Positions 1 through 16,400 of a stretch of DNA of 64,000 nucleotides are shown here, piece after piece (within the stretch, counting starts at the first letter, position 1; the number at the start of each line of letters is the position of its first letter). The notes beneath the pieces are model-generated. The model had not been told where the DNA came from and ran no database searches. It worked only from the letters and a program-made list of their open reading frames with translations. The position numbers and the translations under genes are program-made. This DNA is from Manis javanica. Its lineage: Eukaryota; Chordata; Mammalia; Pholidota; Manidae. The DNA is taken from contig NC_133161.1 in NCBI RefSeq assembly GCF_040802235.1, forward strand, positions 146,125,121 through 146,189,120, written 5' to 3'.

Positions 1-1810
1 GGGACACTAATAAATGGAAACTCATCCCATGCTCATGGCTAGGAAGAATTAATATCGTCAAAATGGCCATCCTGCCGAAAGCAATATACAAATTTGATGC
101 AATCCCTCTCAAATTACCAGCAACATTCTTCAATGAATTGGAACAAATAATTCAAAAATTCATATGGAAACACCAAAGACCCCGAATAGCCAAAGCAATC
201 CTGAAAAAGAAGAATAAAGTAGGGGGGATCTCACTCCCCAACTTCAAGCTCTACTACAAAGCCATAGTAATCAAGACAATTTGGTACTGGCACAAGAACA
301 GAGCCATAGACCAGTGGAACAGATTAGAGACCCCAGAAATTAACCCAAACATATATGGTCAATTAATATTTGATAAAGGAGCCATGGACATACAATGGCA
401 AAATGACAGTCTCTTCAACAGATGGTGCTGGCAAAACTGGACAGCTACATGTAGGAGAATGAAACTGGACCATTGTCTAACCCCATATACAAAGGTAAAC
501 TCAAAATGGATCAAAGACCTGAATGTAAGTCACGAAACCATTAAACTCTTGGAAAAAAACATAGGCAAAAACCTCTTAGACATAAACATGAGTGATCTCT
601 TCTTGAACATATCTCCCCGGGCAAGGAAAACAACAGCAAAAATGAGCAAGTGGGACTACATTAAGCTGAAAAGCTTCTGTACAGCGAAAGACACCATCAA
701 TAGAACAAAAAGGAACCCTACAGTATGGGAGAATATATTTGAAAATGACAGATCTGATAAAGGCTTGACGTCCAGAATATATAAAGAGCTCACACGCCTC
801 AACAAACAAAAAACAAATAACCCAATTAAAAAATGGGCAGAGGAACTGAACAGACAGTTCTCCAAAAAAGAAATACAGATGGCCAAGAGACACATGAAAA
901 GATGCTCCACATCGCTAATTATCAGAGAAATGCAAATTAAAACTACAATGAGGTATCACCTCACACCAGTAAGGATAGCTGCCATCCAAAAGACAAACAA
1001 CAACAAATGTTGGCGAGGCTGTGGAGAAAGGGGAACCCTCCTGCACTGCTGGTGGGAATGTAAATTAGTTCAACCATTGTGGAAAGCAGTATGGAGGTGC
1101 ATCAAAATGCTCAAAACAGACCTACCATTTGACCCAGGAATTCCACTCCTAGGAATTTACCCTAAGAACGCAGCAATCAAGTTTGAGAAAGACAGATGCA
1201 CTCCTATGTTTATCGCAGCACTATTTACAATAGCCAAGAATTGGAAGCAACCTAAATGTCCATCTGTAGATGAATGGATAAAGAAGATGTGGTACATATA
1301 CACAATGGAATACTACTCAGCCATAAGAAGTGGAAAAATCCAACCATTTGCAGCAACATGGATGGAGCTGGAGAGTATTATGCTCAGTGAAATAAGCCAA
1401 GCGGAGAAAGAGAAATACCAAATGATTTCACTCATCTGAGGAGTATAGGAACAAAGGAAAAACTGAAGGAACAAAACAGCAGCAGAATTACAGAACCCAA
1501 AAATGGACTAACAGGTACCAAAGGGAAAGGAACTGGGGAGGATGGGTGGGCAGGGAGGGATAAGGGGGGGGAAGAAGAAGGGGGGTATTAAGATTAGCAT
1601 GCATGGGGGGGAGGGAGAAAGGGGAGGGTGGGCTGCACAACACAGAGAGGACAAGTAGTGACTCTACAACATTTTGCTAAGCTGATGGACAGTAACCGTA
1701 ATGTGGTTGTTAGGGGGGACCTGATATAGGGGAGAGCATAGTAAACATAGTATTCTTCAGGTAAGTGTAGATTAAAAATTTAAAAAAAAAAAAAAGAAAG
1801 AAAGAAAGAA
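1..1810 (+). mobile_element. LINE-1, 3' half (ORF2 C-terminus, 3' UTR, A-rich tail)
   Basis: The 5' part lies outside the window. The ORF2 frame is open from base 3 to the stop at 1437-1439 (about 478 codons). It covers the region after the reverse-transcriptase core and the C-terminal cysteine motif ([18 protein letters not shown], about 1002-1055). After the stop come a G-rich polypurine 3' UTR (about 1540-1630) and a tail of A and AAAG units at about 1783-1812. ORF2 normally supplies the endonuclease and reverse transcriptase for target-primed retrotransposition; this piece lacks the endonuclease and most of the RT. The uninterrupted frame suggests a fairly recent insertion. It lies in an RNF214 intron, antisense to that gene. 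Confidence 0.93.
3..1439 (+). CDS. LINE-1 ORF2 protein, C-terminal fragment (5' end outside window)
   Basis: Partial L1 ORF2p frame. The first in-window ATG at 63 is internal, because the frame is already open upstream and reads as ORF2 ([14 protein letters not shown] and so on). Recognisable family blocks in order are the [18 protein letters not shown] segment, the FIWK block, the IDQWNR segment, the WIKDLNV block, [10 protein letters not shown], the MRYHLTPVR block, the CCHC-like cysteine motif and the [14 protein letters not shown] terminus. No stop interrupts it. It is mobile-element coding sequence, not a host gene. Confidence 0.85.
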   Translation, partial: DTNKWKLIPCSWLGRINIVKMAILPKAIYKFDAIPLKLPATFFNELEQIIQKFIWKHQRPRIAKAILKKKNKVGGISLPNFKLYYKAIVIKTIWYWHKNRAIDQWNRLETPEINPNIYGQLIFDKGAMDIQWQNDSLFNRWCWQNWTATCRRMKLDHCLTPYTKVNSKWIKDLNVSHETIKLLEKNIGKNLLDINMSDLFLNISPRARKTTAKMSKWDYIKLKSFCTAKDTINRTKRNPTVWENIFENDRSDKGLTSRIYKELTRLNKQKTNNPIKKWAEELNRQFSKKEIQMAKRHMKRCSTSLIIREMQIKTTMRYHLTPVRIAAIQKTNNNKCWRGCGERGTLLHCWWECKLVQPLWKAVWRCIKMLKTDLPFDPGIPLLGIYPKNAAIKFEKDRCTPMFIAALFTIAKNWKQPKCPSVDEWIKKMWYIYTMEYYSAIRSGKIQPFAATWMELESIMLSEISQAEKEKYQMISLI

Positions 1811-1989
1811 AAGGGGGATTACTCCTTAACAGGATAAAACTATTGGTAAATCAAAGATCAACGCATGCTTTAAATATCCTTAATGTTGATCACTTAAAGG
1901 GTGTCAGATGATCAGCTATGGAGGTACTCTTTTCTGATAATATTCCTTTCTCTTAATTAAAAAAAAAAAAAAAAGCAGTTACTGTGTGC

Positions 1990-3614
1990 TGACCTCCAAT
2001 GAGTTCTGCACAGTGGTATAGAGGGCATGTCAAAGTGTGGGCAAAGGGTCTGTTTGTTTCTACACAGAAGATCAAGGCCTAGCTTGGATACCCAGAAAAT
2101 GAACTAAGATACGATATGAGGAGGAGCTTCCGGCATCAGCACTCTCTGGAGGACTCGTGCCGGGGGATGATCATCAAAAAGCCTCCACAGGGATCCGGAC
2201 GATGCTGCGGTTGTGGCTGCATCCAGCCCACCATCTCCTGGACTTGCCATGAGAAGGAGGAGGGAGATGTCTAGGCTGGCATGTGCATACAGTGAGACAA
2301 CGAATTTGACTGGATCTGTACTGTTGGAACTCAACCAGGAGTTGGGAGGGGTGCAAGTTGTAGCACCCCAAAATCTCATGACTATAGACTATCTATGGTT
2401 AAAAGAACATATGGGATGTGAACAGATCCCAGAAATGGGCTGCTTTAATTTGTCTGATGGTTCAAGTACAGTTGGAAAATATCCATCATATCATAGATAA
2501 ATTTTCACAAATGCCTAGGGTGCCTAAATGGTTTTCTTGGCTTCACTGGAGATGGCTGGTAATTATAGATTTGCTTTGTTTATGTCACCGTATTCCTATT
2601 ATGTCAATATGTGTGTGCAAATTAGTTAGTAGTTTAAAACCTATACATACTTAAGGTACTATACAAGAAGATATGTCAAAGAAATAATCAATCCTCCCAA
2701 GTTTCCTTCATATGCTACATCTATAGCTTTTCTTCTTCCTTCCTAATTACAAACTTTAAATAGAATTCATGCCTCATATCGAATTTACCGAGTATCATAA
2801 TTCCTCCAGGTGGTAAAGATACCTCGAGACAAGTGCTGGGCATAGAAGCCACAGGGCATAAATCTGCAAAGAAGTAAAAAGCTAACCTTTGCAAACAATA
2901 TGGCTTCTCTCTCACTTACCAACTTTACATTTCCCTGTATGGCCCCGGAAGATGACTGGTTAGCCAGAGACGGGTAAGATTCCTCAAGGGAGGAACAACC
3001 TAAGACAGGCACAGTCGCAGGGGGGCCATCAGGTGAGAATTTGGGGATCAACAGAGGTGAGGCTCAGAACCTCACCCCCCCTGCTTTGAGAGAAATCTTC
3101 TGCATCCGTGGATGTCTTGCTGCCCTTGTCTAGCCTGGATTAATACTTAGTCCATAGGCACACACCTGATCATCTGATCATCTACATTTGCCTTCTTACA
3201 GCACTAAACTATGTTTTCTACCTTTATCTTGCATCTACCTACCACTTCAGCATTTTATTAAAAATAAAAATAATAATAATAATAGGAGAAATGTGGGATC
3301 AACATATAAATCAAGTACAAAAATCAAATGAATATTCATATTTGACCTGATGGTTTATAGGTCATATTGCATGATCAAAACCGAAAGTTTCTGTGATGAC
3401 TGCCCTTGTACTGTTCACCATGTAAGAATTTATTCACTCTGTAAGAATTCGTTCACCATGTAAGAACTTGTTCGTTATGCTTCAGAAGATTGGAGACTGA
3501 CGAGAATTAGGCTTGAGATGGATTAATGATTGTACATTGAGCATTGACCCCCCTATACTGAATTTTATTGTTGTTAACAACCATTTGATCAATAAATATG
3601 AGAGATGCCCTCTC

Positions 3615-3643
<29 letters not shown>
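1990..3643 (+). mobile_element. Broken retrovirus-like (ERV) fossil with env- and LTR-like parts and poly(A) tail
   Basis: Fossil of an LTR retroelement. A stretch around 2280-2600 resembles an envelope transmembrane-subunit region. It is followed by untranslated sequence and an LTR-like end (about 3290-3620) that has an AATAAA near 3592 and runs straight into about 28 A residues (3616-3643). There is no recognisable gag or pol and no second LTR in the window, so it is a partial, broken copy with several breaks. The A tail where proviral DNA would continue suggests that an RNA was copied in by L1 machinery. Class I affinity is a guess from the env-like part. The left boundary is uncertain; the segment 1815-1975, which ends in its own A run, may be part of the same insertion or a separate one. 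Confidence 0.6.
3290..3643 (+). repeat. LTR-like terminal part of the ERV fossil plus A tail
   Basis: The segment starts near a TGTGGGATCAAC motif, contains short CCATGTAAGAA-type repeats (about 3419-3476) and ends with a polyadenylation signal about 20 bases before an A run. This is the U3-R layout of an LTR ending at its RNA 3' end. A short (TAA)n run lies just before it at about 3268-3285. Confidence 0.5.
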
Positions 3644-3645
<2 letters not shown>

Positions 3646-3735
3646 CTATGATAGCCATTAACAAGTTAAATATTGATCTTTCACTTGTATTAATGTGGGA
3701 ACAAACTGAGAGTTTGGTTAAGGGCTGTAGCTTTA

Positions 3736-9236
<5,501 letters not shown>

Positions 9237-10614
9237 CTAGGAGAAAATACTTCAGAGTATTCTGTAGCAGGATAGTAGAAGAGCCATTTCTCACACTAGG
9301 TCCCGTGGACGTCAGCCCTTAGGAATCACCATATTTGTATAAATATCTAGGCATCTGTGCAAAGCTTTCTCACTTTTGGCAAAAAGGCAGTCGTTTGAAA
9401 CAGTAGACCATAGTCTGAGAATCTTCCAAATGGTCCACACACCTACTTTGCCTAAAATCACTTATAAAGGATGTATTTTTTGCCCTAATACCGATAATTT
9501 CCTGTGTTTTAAAAATCATTTTATGGCTGTTACATCAAAAGCATTCTCCATTAATTTAAGTGAGGTTTTTTTTTGGAGGTGTTTGTGTGTGAAAAAGAGA
9601 GCAATACTCTATCGGGCAATCCAAGCATCCTTTACTGAGTTCCCCACAGACGCGGAAAGTTTGATAACCACGACGGAGGAAAGTACCGACTCTGACTGAG
9701 TCACGGTAGGGGTGCAAAAGACTGGGAGAATCTTGGTTTCTCTAGCACGAAAACCAGAAGCTGGAAAACAGGAATATCCGAGTATGGAACCCGGGGCACA
9801 TGCCTCTCGTAGATCAAAACGTCACCCTTTAGGTCCCAGGGCAAACTCCTGACCCTCTACGGTGAGGAAAAGGGGAAGAAAAGAATACTGGGGTGAGGGT
9901 CACCATTGGGTTACTCTAAATTCTTGTTTTTATTTTGATAGCATCACCCCTGGGCCCCCCAGAGCGCGCAAGCAAGCATGTGTCAACGCTTCGGTCTCTC
10001 ACAGGCCAGAGACCCTCGGCGCCTCCCTTTCTGCCACTACACAAAGCTCCTGGGAGAAAACGGGCCCCAAATCGCCGCTACTGCTCCCTCGGGTGCAAAC
10101 ATCCTGCCCCGAGAGCTCAGGGTCGGGGCCCTCGGGGCCCGGGAAACGGCAGCCCGGGACAGGGGTCATCCGGGCACCTCCCGCGCCGGAGGGCCCAGGG
10201 CGGAGCGGGGCAGGTTCGTCTGGCGGAGTCCGAGGCGCCAGGCATCCCCGCACCGCCAGCAGCGGCGACCGCCAGCGACGGGTGCCCGGGGAGGAGACGG
10301 GGCCGGCGCGAAGGGGACAATGGGGAGAAGCGGCGCCGGCGGCCACGGCCGCGCTCCTCGGGGGGCCGCCAAGCGGGCCGCTGCCCCCGGCCAGCGCGCC
10401 GCGCACCTTCCCCTCGCCCCCCACCCCGGCTGCCAGCCCCGGTCCGCCGCGCAGGCCAGGCCGCCGTCCCGGGCCTCGCGACCCCTCCACGCCCCCCGGC
10501 GCGCCCCCCGCCCGCGCCCCCGCGCCGCAGCCCCCTCTCCGCGCGCGCCCCGCACACACACCCCCCCCCCCCGCGCGGCGGCCCCGGAGGAGAGCGGGGG
10601 AGGGACGGACGCAC

Positions 10615-10720
10615 CTGAGCGGGCGGAGCGGGGGGAGGGGGCGCCGAGCCTGGGGGGGAGGGGGCGAGCGCAGGGCCGAGCGCGCGACACCGCCCACTTC
10701 CGGCGGCACGAGCGGAGGGG
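10615..10720 (-). other. RNF214: RNF214 non-coding exon 1 (donor at 10615; 5' end approximate)
   Basis: A good donor, CTCAG|GTGCGT, reads on the minus strand at 10615/10614 inside the CpG island. It is the natural partner of the exon 2 acceptor near 9111. The transcription start is not visible; an ETS-type ACTTCCGG at about 10696-10703 lies at the expected position. Confidence 0.5.
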
Positions 10721-11199
10721 GCGGGGCCCGGCCGGGAGAGGAGCAGCCGCGGTGGCGCGCGCCTCCCCCGACGGCGCCCTCTGGCGGCCCGAGCTGGCAC
10801 GGTCGGGAGCCCGGAAACCCTACGAGATGCGAGGCGACTCCCGGGGGCGCAGGGAAGCTGGGAGACGCGCCCGCCGGACGGAAGGACACGTGCCGGAGGG
10901 AGGAGCCCCTCTGGGGGGGCCGTAGGGAGAACCGGGGCGCTGGTGCTCAGGGGAGAAGAGGGACGAGGTGTTTTTAAAGATCGCAACCGCGATGCCCTCT
11001 CCAGAGGACACCGGGAAGGTGCTCCCTCCGGGGAGGGCGCCCCTGGAGGATGACTGAGGCCTCGGGGCGGCGGGGCCCAGCGGGCAGAGCCTGCCACCGC
11101 CGCACGCTCCCCGGCCGGGCGCCCGCCCGCAGGACCGGCCCCAGCGCCGCCGGCAGCGGGTGTGCGCCGGGGACCCGCCGCCGATTGGCCGCGCCGCAG

Positions 11200-11297
11200 C
11201 GGAAGTGATGTTACTGTCACTGGGTCCTCGCGCTCCCTGGAAGCCGCGAGTTTCCGCAGGGGGGGCGGCGGCGGCGGCGGCGGCGGCGGCCGGGCCG
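11200..11297 (+). other. PCSK7: PCSK7 non-coding first exon with CGG repeat (5' end approximate)
   Basis: A strong donor (GGGCCG|GTGAGT) occurs at 11297/11298, downstream of the ETS and CCAAT motifs. The exon contains about nine GGC/CGG units (about 11265-11290). The assignment rests on position and donor only. Further non-coding exons may exist between here and the coding exon at 13406; for example, 12732-12746 sits between AG and GT signals, but I cannot confirm it. Confidence 0.45.
11265..11290. repeat. (CGG)n trinucleotide repeat, about 9 units
   Basis: Perfect GGC/CGG units in the likely PCSK7 5' UTR, directly before the exon 1 donor. Confidence 0.9.
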
Positions 11298-13417
11298 GTG
11301 AGTGGGGAGCTCGGTGGGGGCGGGGCCCTGGAGTCCGGGCGCCTGGAACCCGGGGAGCCGAGGGGCTGCACGGAGCGCGCCCTCGGGCCCGGCGCGGGGG
11401 CGCCCAGGTCTCGGCGCACCGGGGGCTTGGGCTCCGGGATAGAGTGCTTCCCTCTGAGGAGGGGGCACCTTGCCCCGGGCAGTCGAGGTCGGGGAGAGGG
11501 AATCGGCGAGCCTGACCCCTGTGCGCAGCCTGGTTTTAGGAACAGGGTGTAGAGACGGCGACGGGACAGTGTTTGCGCGCAGAGCCCTGGACCCTGGGTT
11601 GCCCGCATCATTCCTCTTCCCCCTCGGCGCCTACGAGCTGTGAAGGTGCTCCTGGCAGTTGCATGAGGTTGTGATCTGCTGTCAGAGGGTATTTGAGGTT
11701 CCGTTCCAGAAACTGGAGTCTGGAGTGGAGGGTGGGGGTCAAGTACTGCCCCGCACGAGGGAAAGGAGGAAGTGGTGGTCAGGTTTCTCCGTGCTTCCGG
11801 AAATCTGCGGGATCGGCTGAGACTGAAGGGCCCTGGAAGGGTCACTCTCTAGCTGTCTAACAAGATTTTATTTCACACAGCAAGGTACGCAGATTGGGAA
11901 AGACGTCCGAGTATCTCGGGAAATCTAGGCTGCTGGAGGGCAGGAAGGACTGTGAGAGGGAACATGCCTGGGAACCTAAGGAAAGAAGAGCAGGTGTGGG
12001 ATGCAGACTTTTGGAGGGAAATGTTAGGTCACTTAAGACCCCTGGTCTCTTTCCAAAGAGACTTCGGTGAAATACCCATGTTTCTGTAATGTCTTGAGTC
12101 ACATCAGGGGTACGTGTGTGGGTTCCAAGTCCCGCCTCAGGGTGATGTCAGTAGAGGGCAGGTGTTTCTGAAGGGGTCCAGCCGTCGCCAGGTACACATG
12201 TTCTGCCACCCGTTCACCTGTCCAGGTCCCCACGAGTTCTAAGTTGGCCCTTCTGTCAAACTGTGAGTGGCTGTCCCCGGAGCCTGCGCTCTCCCTTCCA
12301 AGCCCACCTGCTGAGCGAGGGCCCACAGGCAGCGAAGGCCTTTAGTGCCCCTTTCCATTCATTTCGTCCCTCACTGCTACCCACTTGCCCGTTACGCCTG
12401 TCCACTTTGGTTTGTGTTCTCGGCTTTTCCCTGTTTCCCCTGCCTCCTGCCTACTCTTACTTCTCCGGGCATCCTTCAGAGATACAGAAATCAGGACGTT
12501 AGCTACCACCCGGACTTCTAGGGAGCAGGACTGCCTGCGTTTTCAAGAGTGGTTTTGGTAATAGTCCGGGGCCTCTAGGAAGAAAGAAAAGAGGGTGGCG
12601 TGATGGGCAAGAAGTAGGGTTTCAGGGTTGTGAGCTGATTGTGCCTTACTATACCAGTCCTGTTCCAGTCTACACCCCAGTTGAGATCCCTGGAAATGAT
12701 CCTGACCATTGGCCAGTTTCTCTGCTCACAGGTCCTGGAGATCATGGTGAGCCTCTGCTTGCTCCACTGGGTTTGGAAGGACACCGTTTCTTCTTTGCTT
12801 GGGGCCCACAGGCCTGCAGTCTGTGCTCAGAGCGAACACAACTCGCAGTGGAAGTGATGCCTTTTCTCCATTTGCGCAAAATGAGCGTGAGGTGGTTAAG
12901 CAGACCAGGAGCTCAACCTCACATGGAGTCCAGGTGGGCCTGGGGCCCCACGGCCCTGAGGACAGCTGGACTGAGAAGTCAGTGGGGGAAAGATTTGTGT
13001 CCCCTCTAAATAAGGGAGGAGGGTCTCTTCTAAAAAGAGTCGTGACTCTGCCAGTAGCTTGGGGGAGTGATAGGGTCTGTGAGCCCTTCTCATGGCCACA
13101 GTGGGAAGGAGCAGTCTGCTGCCTTGTGCAACTGACATGCTGCTCCGCCAGCTGGTCAGGTGGGACTTGGCCCGTCATGCCCTGGAGGTACCACCTGGGG
13201 TTAGTACTGCTCCACCCACTGGGGGCTTATCCCTGTTGTTCAGGGATACATGTGAATAAAAAGAGAGGCTCGAACATTTCTGTCAAACGTTTAAAATGGA
13301 TTAGGGGTTTCTGGGTAGCTGTAGTACTCGGTGGTTCAGTCTCCCTCTCAGACCCCCGCAGTTATCAGCTCTTTTATCTCTGATGTCCTTTCTCTTTATC
13401 TGTAGCCTGCTGCTCTG

Positions 13418-16400
13418 ATGCCGAAGGGGAGGCAGAAAGTGCCACACCTGGAAGCCCTCTGGGGCCTGTCCACCTGCCTCTGGCTGGAGTTAGCCTGGCT
13501 CTTCTTACTGCTTCCCTGGGTCATGGGCCTGGCAAGGACAGATGGGCCTGGGGCTGAGGGTCCAGGGGGGCTAAGCTGGGCTGTGCATCTGGACAAGCTG
13601 GAAGGTGAGCAGGAAGAAGAGACGCTGGAGCAACAGGCAGATGCCTTGGCCCAGGCAGCGGGGCTGGTGAATGCTGGACGCATTGGGGAGCTCCAGGGGT
13701 TCTACCTCTTGGTCCAGCCAGCTGGACACCGGCAGGATGAGCAGGTGGAGGCCATCCGGCAGCAGACGGAGGCTGTGCTGGCCAGGCACGAAGCTGTGCG
13801 CTGGCACTCAGAGCAGAGGCTGCTGAAGCGGGCCAAGCGCAGCGTCCACTTCAATGACCCCAAGTACCCACAACAATGGCACCTGGTGAGTCCAGGCCTG
13901 CAGTTTTCAGCTTCAGATGGGTAGCTTCTGGGTATCCAATCCTTCCATGGGCTTTTGACTGTCTTACTGTGCAGTCACCCCCATCCTCTGTCTGCCTGCG
14001 GACACGTATCTGTTGTCTTTGGGCGTGTCCCCATCCTCCGGCTCCACCCTCCTGGGCTCACTTCTAGAAGCCAGTGGACTCTCGTGGTTAGGACGTGGCT
14101 GCTGAGGCCAGGCTGCGTGGGCTCAAAGTCCAGCTCTGCCACTTCTAGCAGGCGCCCTTGGGCACGCCACTGAGCCTCTCTGTGCCTCGGCGTCCTCCTC
14201 TGTGAAATGGAGATTGTCATGGTGCCTTCCTTACAGAGTTACGGTTAGGATGAGGGAACCAATATGTGTGCGCCTGACACGTGGTAGACACTTTGCGTCA
14301 ACTGCTAACATCCTATTATGTTTATTTTACAGCGTAATAATTGTATCTTCCAGCCAGTAGCTCTAGCCACCATGCCACCTGGGCTGCTTGTGAGTGATAC
14401 CAGGCTGTCCCGGGGACTAGGCTGTGGCAGAGCTCTCGCTTGTCCCTCCTTGGCTCTGTCCCCACTTAGACCTAACAGTCCGCAGCCTATATCAGGCTCT
14501 TTGATGGTGGCCAGGAGAGAAAAGGGGCTGCTAGCTGTAACTTGTCCCCGGGGGCCATGCTGTGTGTCACTGGATCCCCAAGGCTCTGAGAACAGTTCCC
14601 AACCCTCCCTCTCCTACAGAATAACCGGCGGAGCCCCGGCAGGGACATCAACGTGACAGGTGTGTGGGAGCGCAACGTCACTGGGCGAGGGGTGACTGTG
14701 GTGGTTGTGGATGATGGCGTGGAGCACACCGTCCAGGACATTGCACCCAACTACGTGAGTGGCCCTGGAGCAACGTCTCCCACCTCCATGGCTTACCTCC
14801 TTCCTGGTGTCATCTTCAGGCTGGCCCCCTTTCTTAAGGTCACAGGGCCAAACAAAAGGGCTTGGGGGTGGGTGGTGCTCTTCGTCTCTGCGCCAGCGGG
14901 CATTCCGGACTGGCGGTGGAGTCACAGGGAGTGACCCGGCTCCCGCCAGGGAGAGGATCCCAGGTGATACTTCCAGGTTCCGGGGGCTGCTCCCCGCCCT
15001 GGGGCCGAAGCAGTGGCCTCTGAAGGCAGCTTGGCTCTCCACAGAGTTCTGAGCACCTTCCTCCCTGTGGTGGCCGGCCTTTAGGTGGCCCTAAATTCTT
15101 ATCCCAGGTTCCCTAGCTGTGGAGCAGTTGTCCCCTGAGCACGTCTCTCTAGTAGACAGGAGCGAAGTGTGCTGAGGTCCGGCACTTGGTGGTTTTGCCC
15201 CAGTGTGTTTTGTCCTCGTGTCTCACAGCCTGTTCGGTGTGCGGAGAGAGGGCCCTGCTGCGCTGGTCTGGAGGCCCGCCCTCCCGGTTCCCGCCCCCCT
15301 GAGCTCCAGGAGCTGGCCCCTTAGAAGCAGTGGGTGACCACATGTCACCCTCCCCCAATGTTTCAGAGCCCTGAGGGCAGCTATGACCTTAACTCCAACG
15401 ACCCGGACCCTATGCCCCACCCGGATGCGGAGAATGGCAACTACCATGGCACGCGGTGTGCGGGAGAGATCGCCGCCGTGCCCAACAACAGTTTCTGTGC
15501 CGTGGGAGTGGCGTACGGGAGCCGCGTGGCAGGTACTTTCCGAGCTAGCCTCGCTCGGCTCCTGTCATCACAGCCTTCACCCCCTGCCCTCCCTCGGAAT
15601 TCTGAAATGTTTTTAATCCCACATGCAGCACACACAGCAGAGAGCAAAGGGTAAATCTGTAATAGCTCATCTGTAGGGCATATCAATTTGTTGATTTTTT
15701 TCAGTGCAGTGGTGTTCGAAACATGTTTTTAGCAGCCAACTACTATATAAAACAGGTAAACATGGAAGCGCTCTGGGTGGGGGGTGGAGGCCTCAAGCCC
15801 AGCCTGCTGGGCCTCCTCTTCCCTTATTCTGACCGTGGTTGTGCTCCATCAGTGACCCAGCTCGCTGTAGTGGTGGCTCCTTTCTCTTACCTATGTCTGC
15901 ATTTCCGTAATTCACTGAGCACCTTCTCACCTGCCCTCCCTTGGCCCATATGCCCACGGAGGCTCCCTCCCAGCACTCAGGCTCCCGGCCCTTCTGATGA
16001 CCACTGTCTGCTCTCCATTCTTTCCAGAGAGCTGAGCAGCCCCAGCCCCCAGGCGGGGTTGTTCTAAGGCTCCTTCACCTCCCAGTCTCTGTCCATCAAG
16101 GCAGAAGGTTCATGAAGGCAAGGAATGGGGAAGCCCTCCCCTGATCCCCCATAAGTGGGACCTGCAGACTGAGTGGCCGGCTGCATTCCTCTTACCCTCC
16201 AGCAGAGGTCAGCAGCCCTCTCTGTAAACAAGGCCTCACTGAGCCGGACACCCTCAGGGCCTGGGTCCCTCCTGACAGCTTTGTCCCTGCGTGCTCACCA
16301 GGATGGGACCCACCCCATCTTACAGAGTGAAATTAGGCATCTGTGGGAGTAGTCAGGGTAATAAGTACCATTTATCGAACACCTATGGGTGAAGCACTGC

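Larger units (their letters stand above)
9950..11500. promoter_or_regulatory. CpG island with divergent RNF214/PCSK7 promoters
   Basis: Very GC- and CpG-rich DNA spans about 1.5 kb between the two divergent genes. Visible motifs are an ETS/GABP-type ACTTCCGG near 10696, a CGGAAGTG at about 11200-11207 and an inverted CCAAT box (GATTGG, about 11183-11188). There is no TATA box. This layout is typical of bidirectional housekeeping promoters. A run of 12 C at 10561-10572 follows a short CA run. Confidence 0.75.

Noticed and set aside
576-910. Open frames antisense to the L1
   Set aside because: Shadows of the ORF2 frame with no family resemblance.
9862-11845. Several long overlapping open frames on both strands (up to 371 codons)
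   Set aside because: They lie in the CpG island, are dominated by Pro/Ala/Arg/Gly and overlap in many frames at once. This is the expected effect of few stop codons in GC-rich DNA, not a gene.
12641-12746. Possible extra PCSK7 5' exon with AG and GT borders
   Set aside because: Signals are compatible, but nothing beyond them supports an exon, so it was not listed as a feature.
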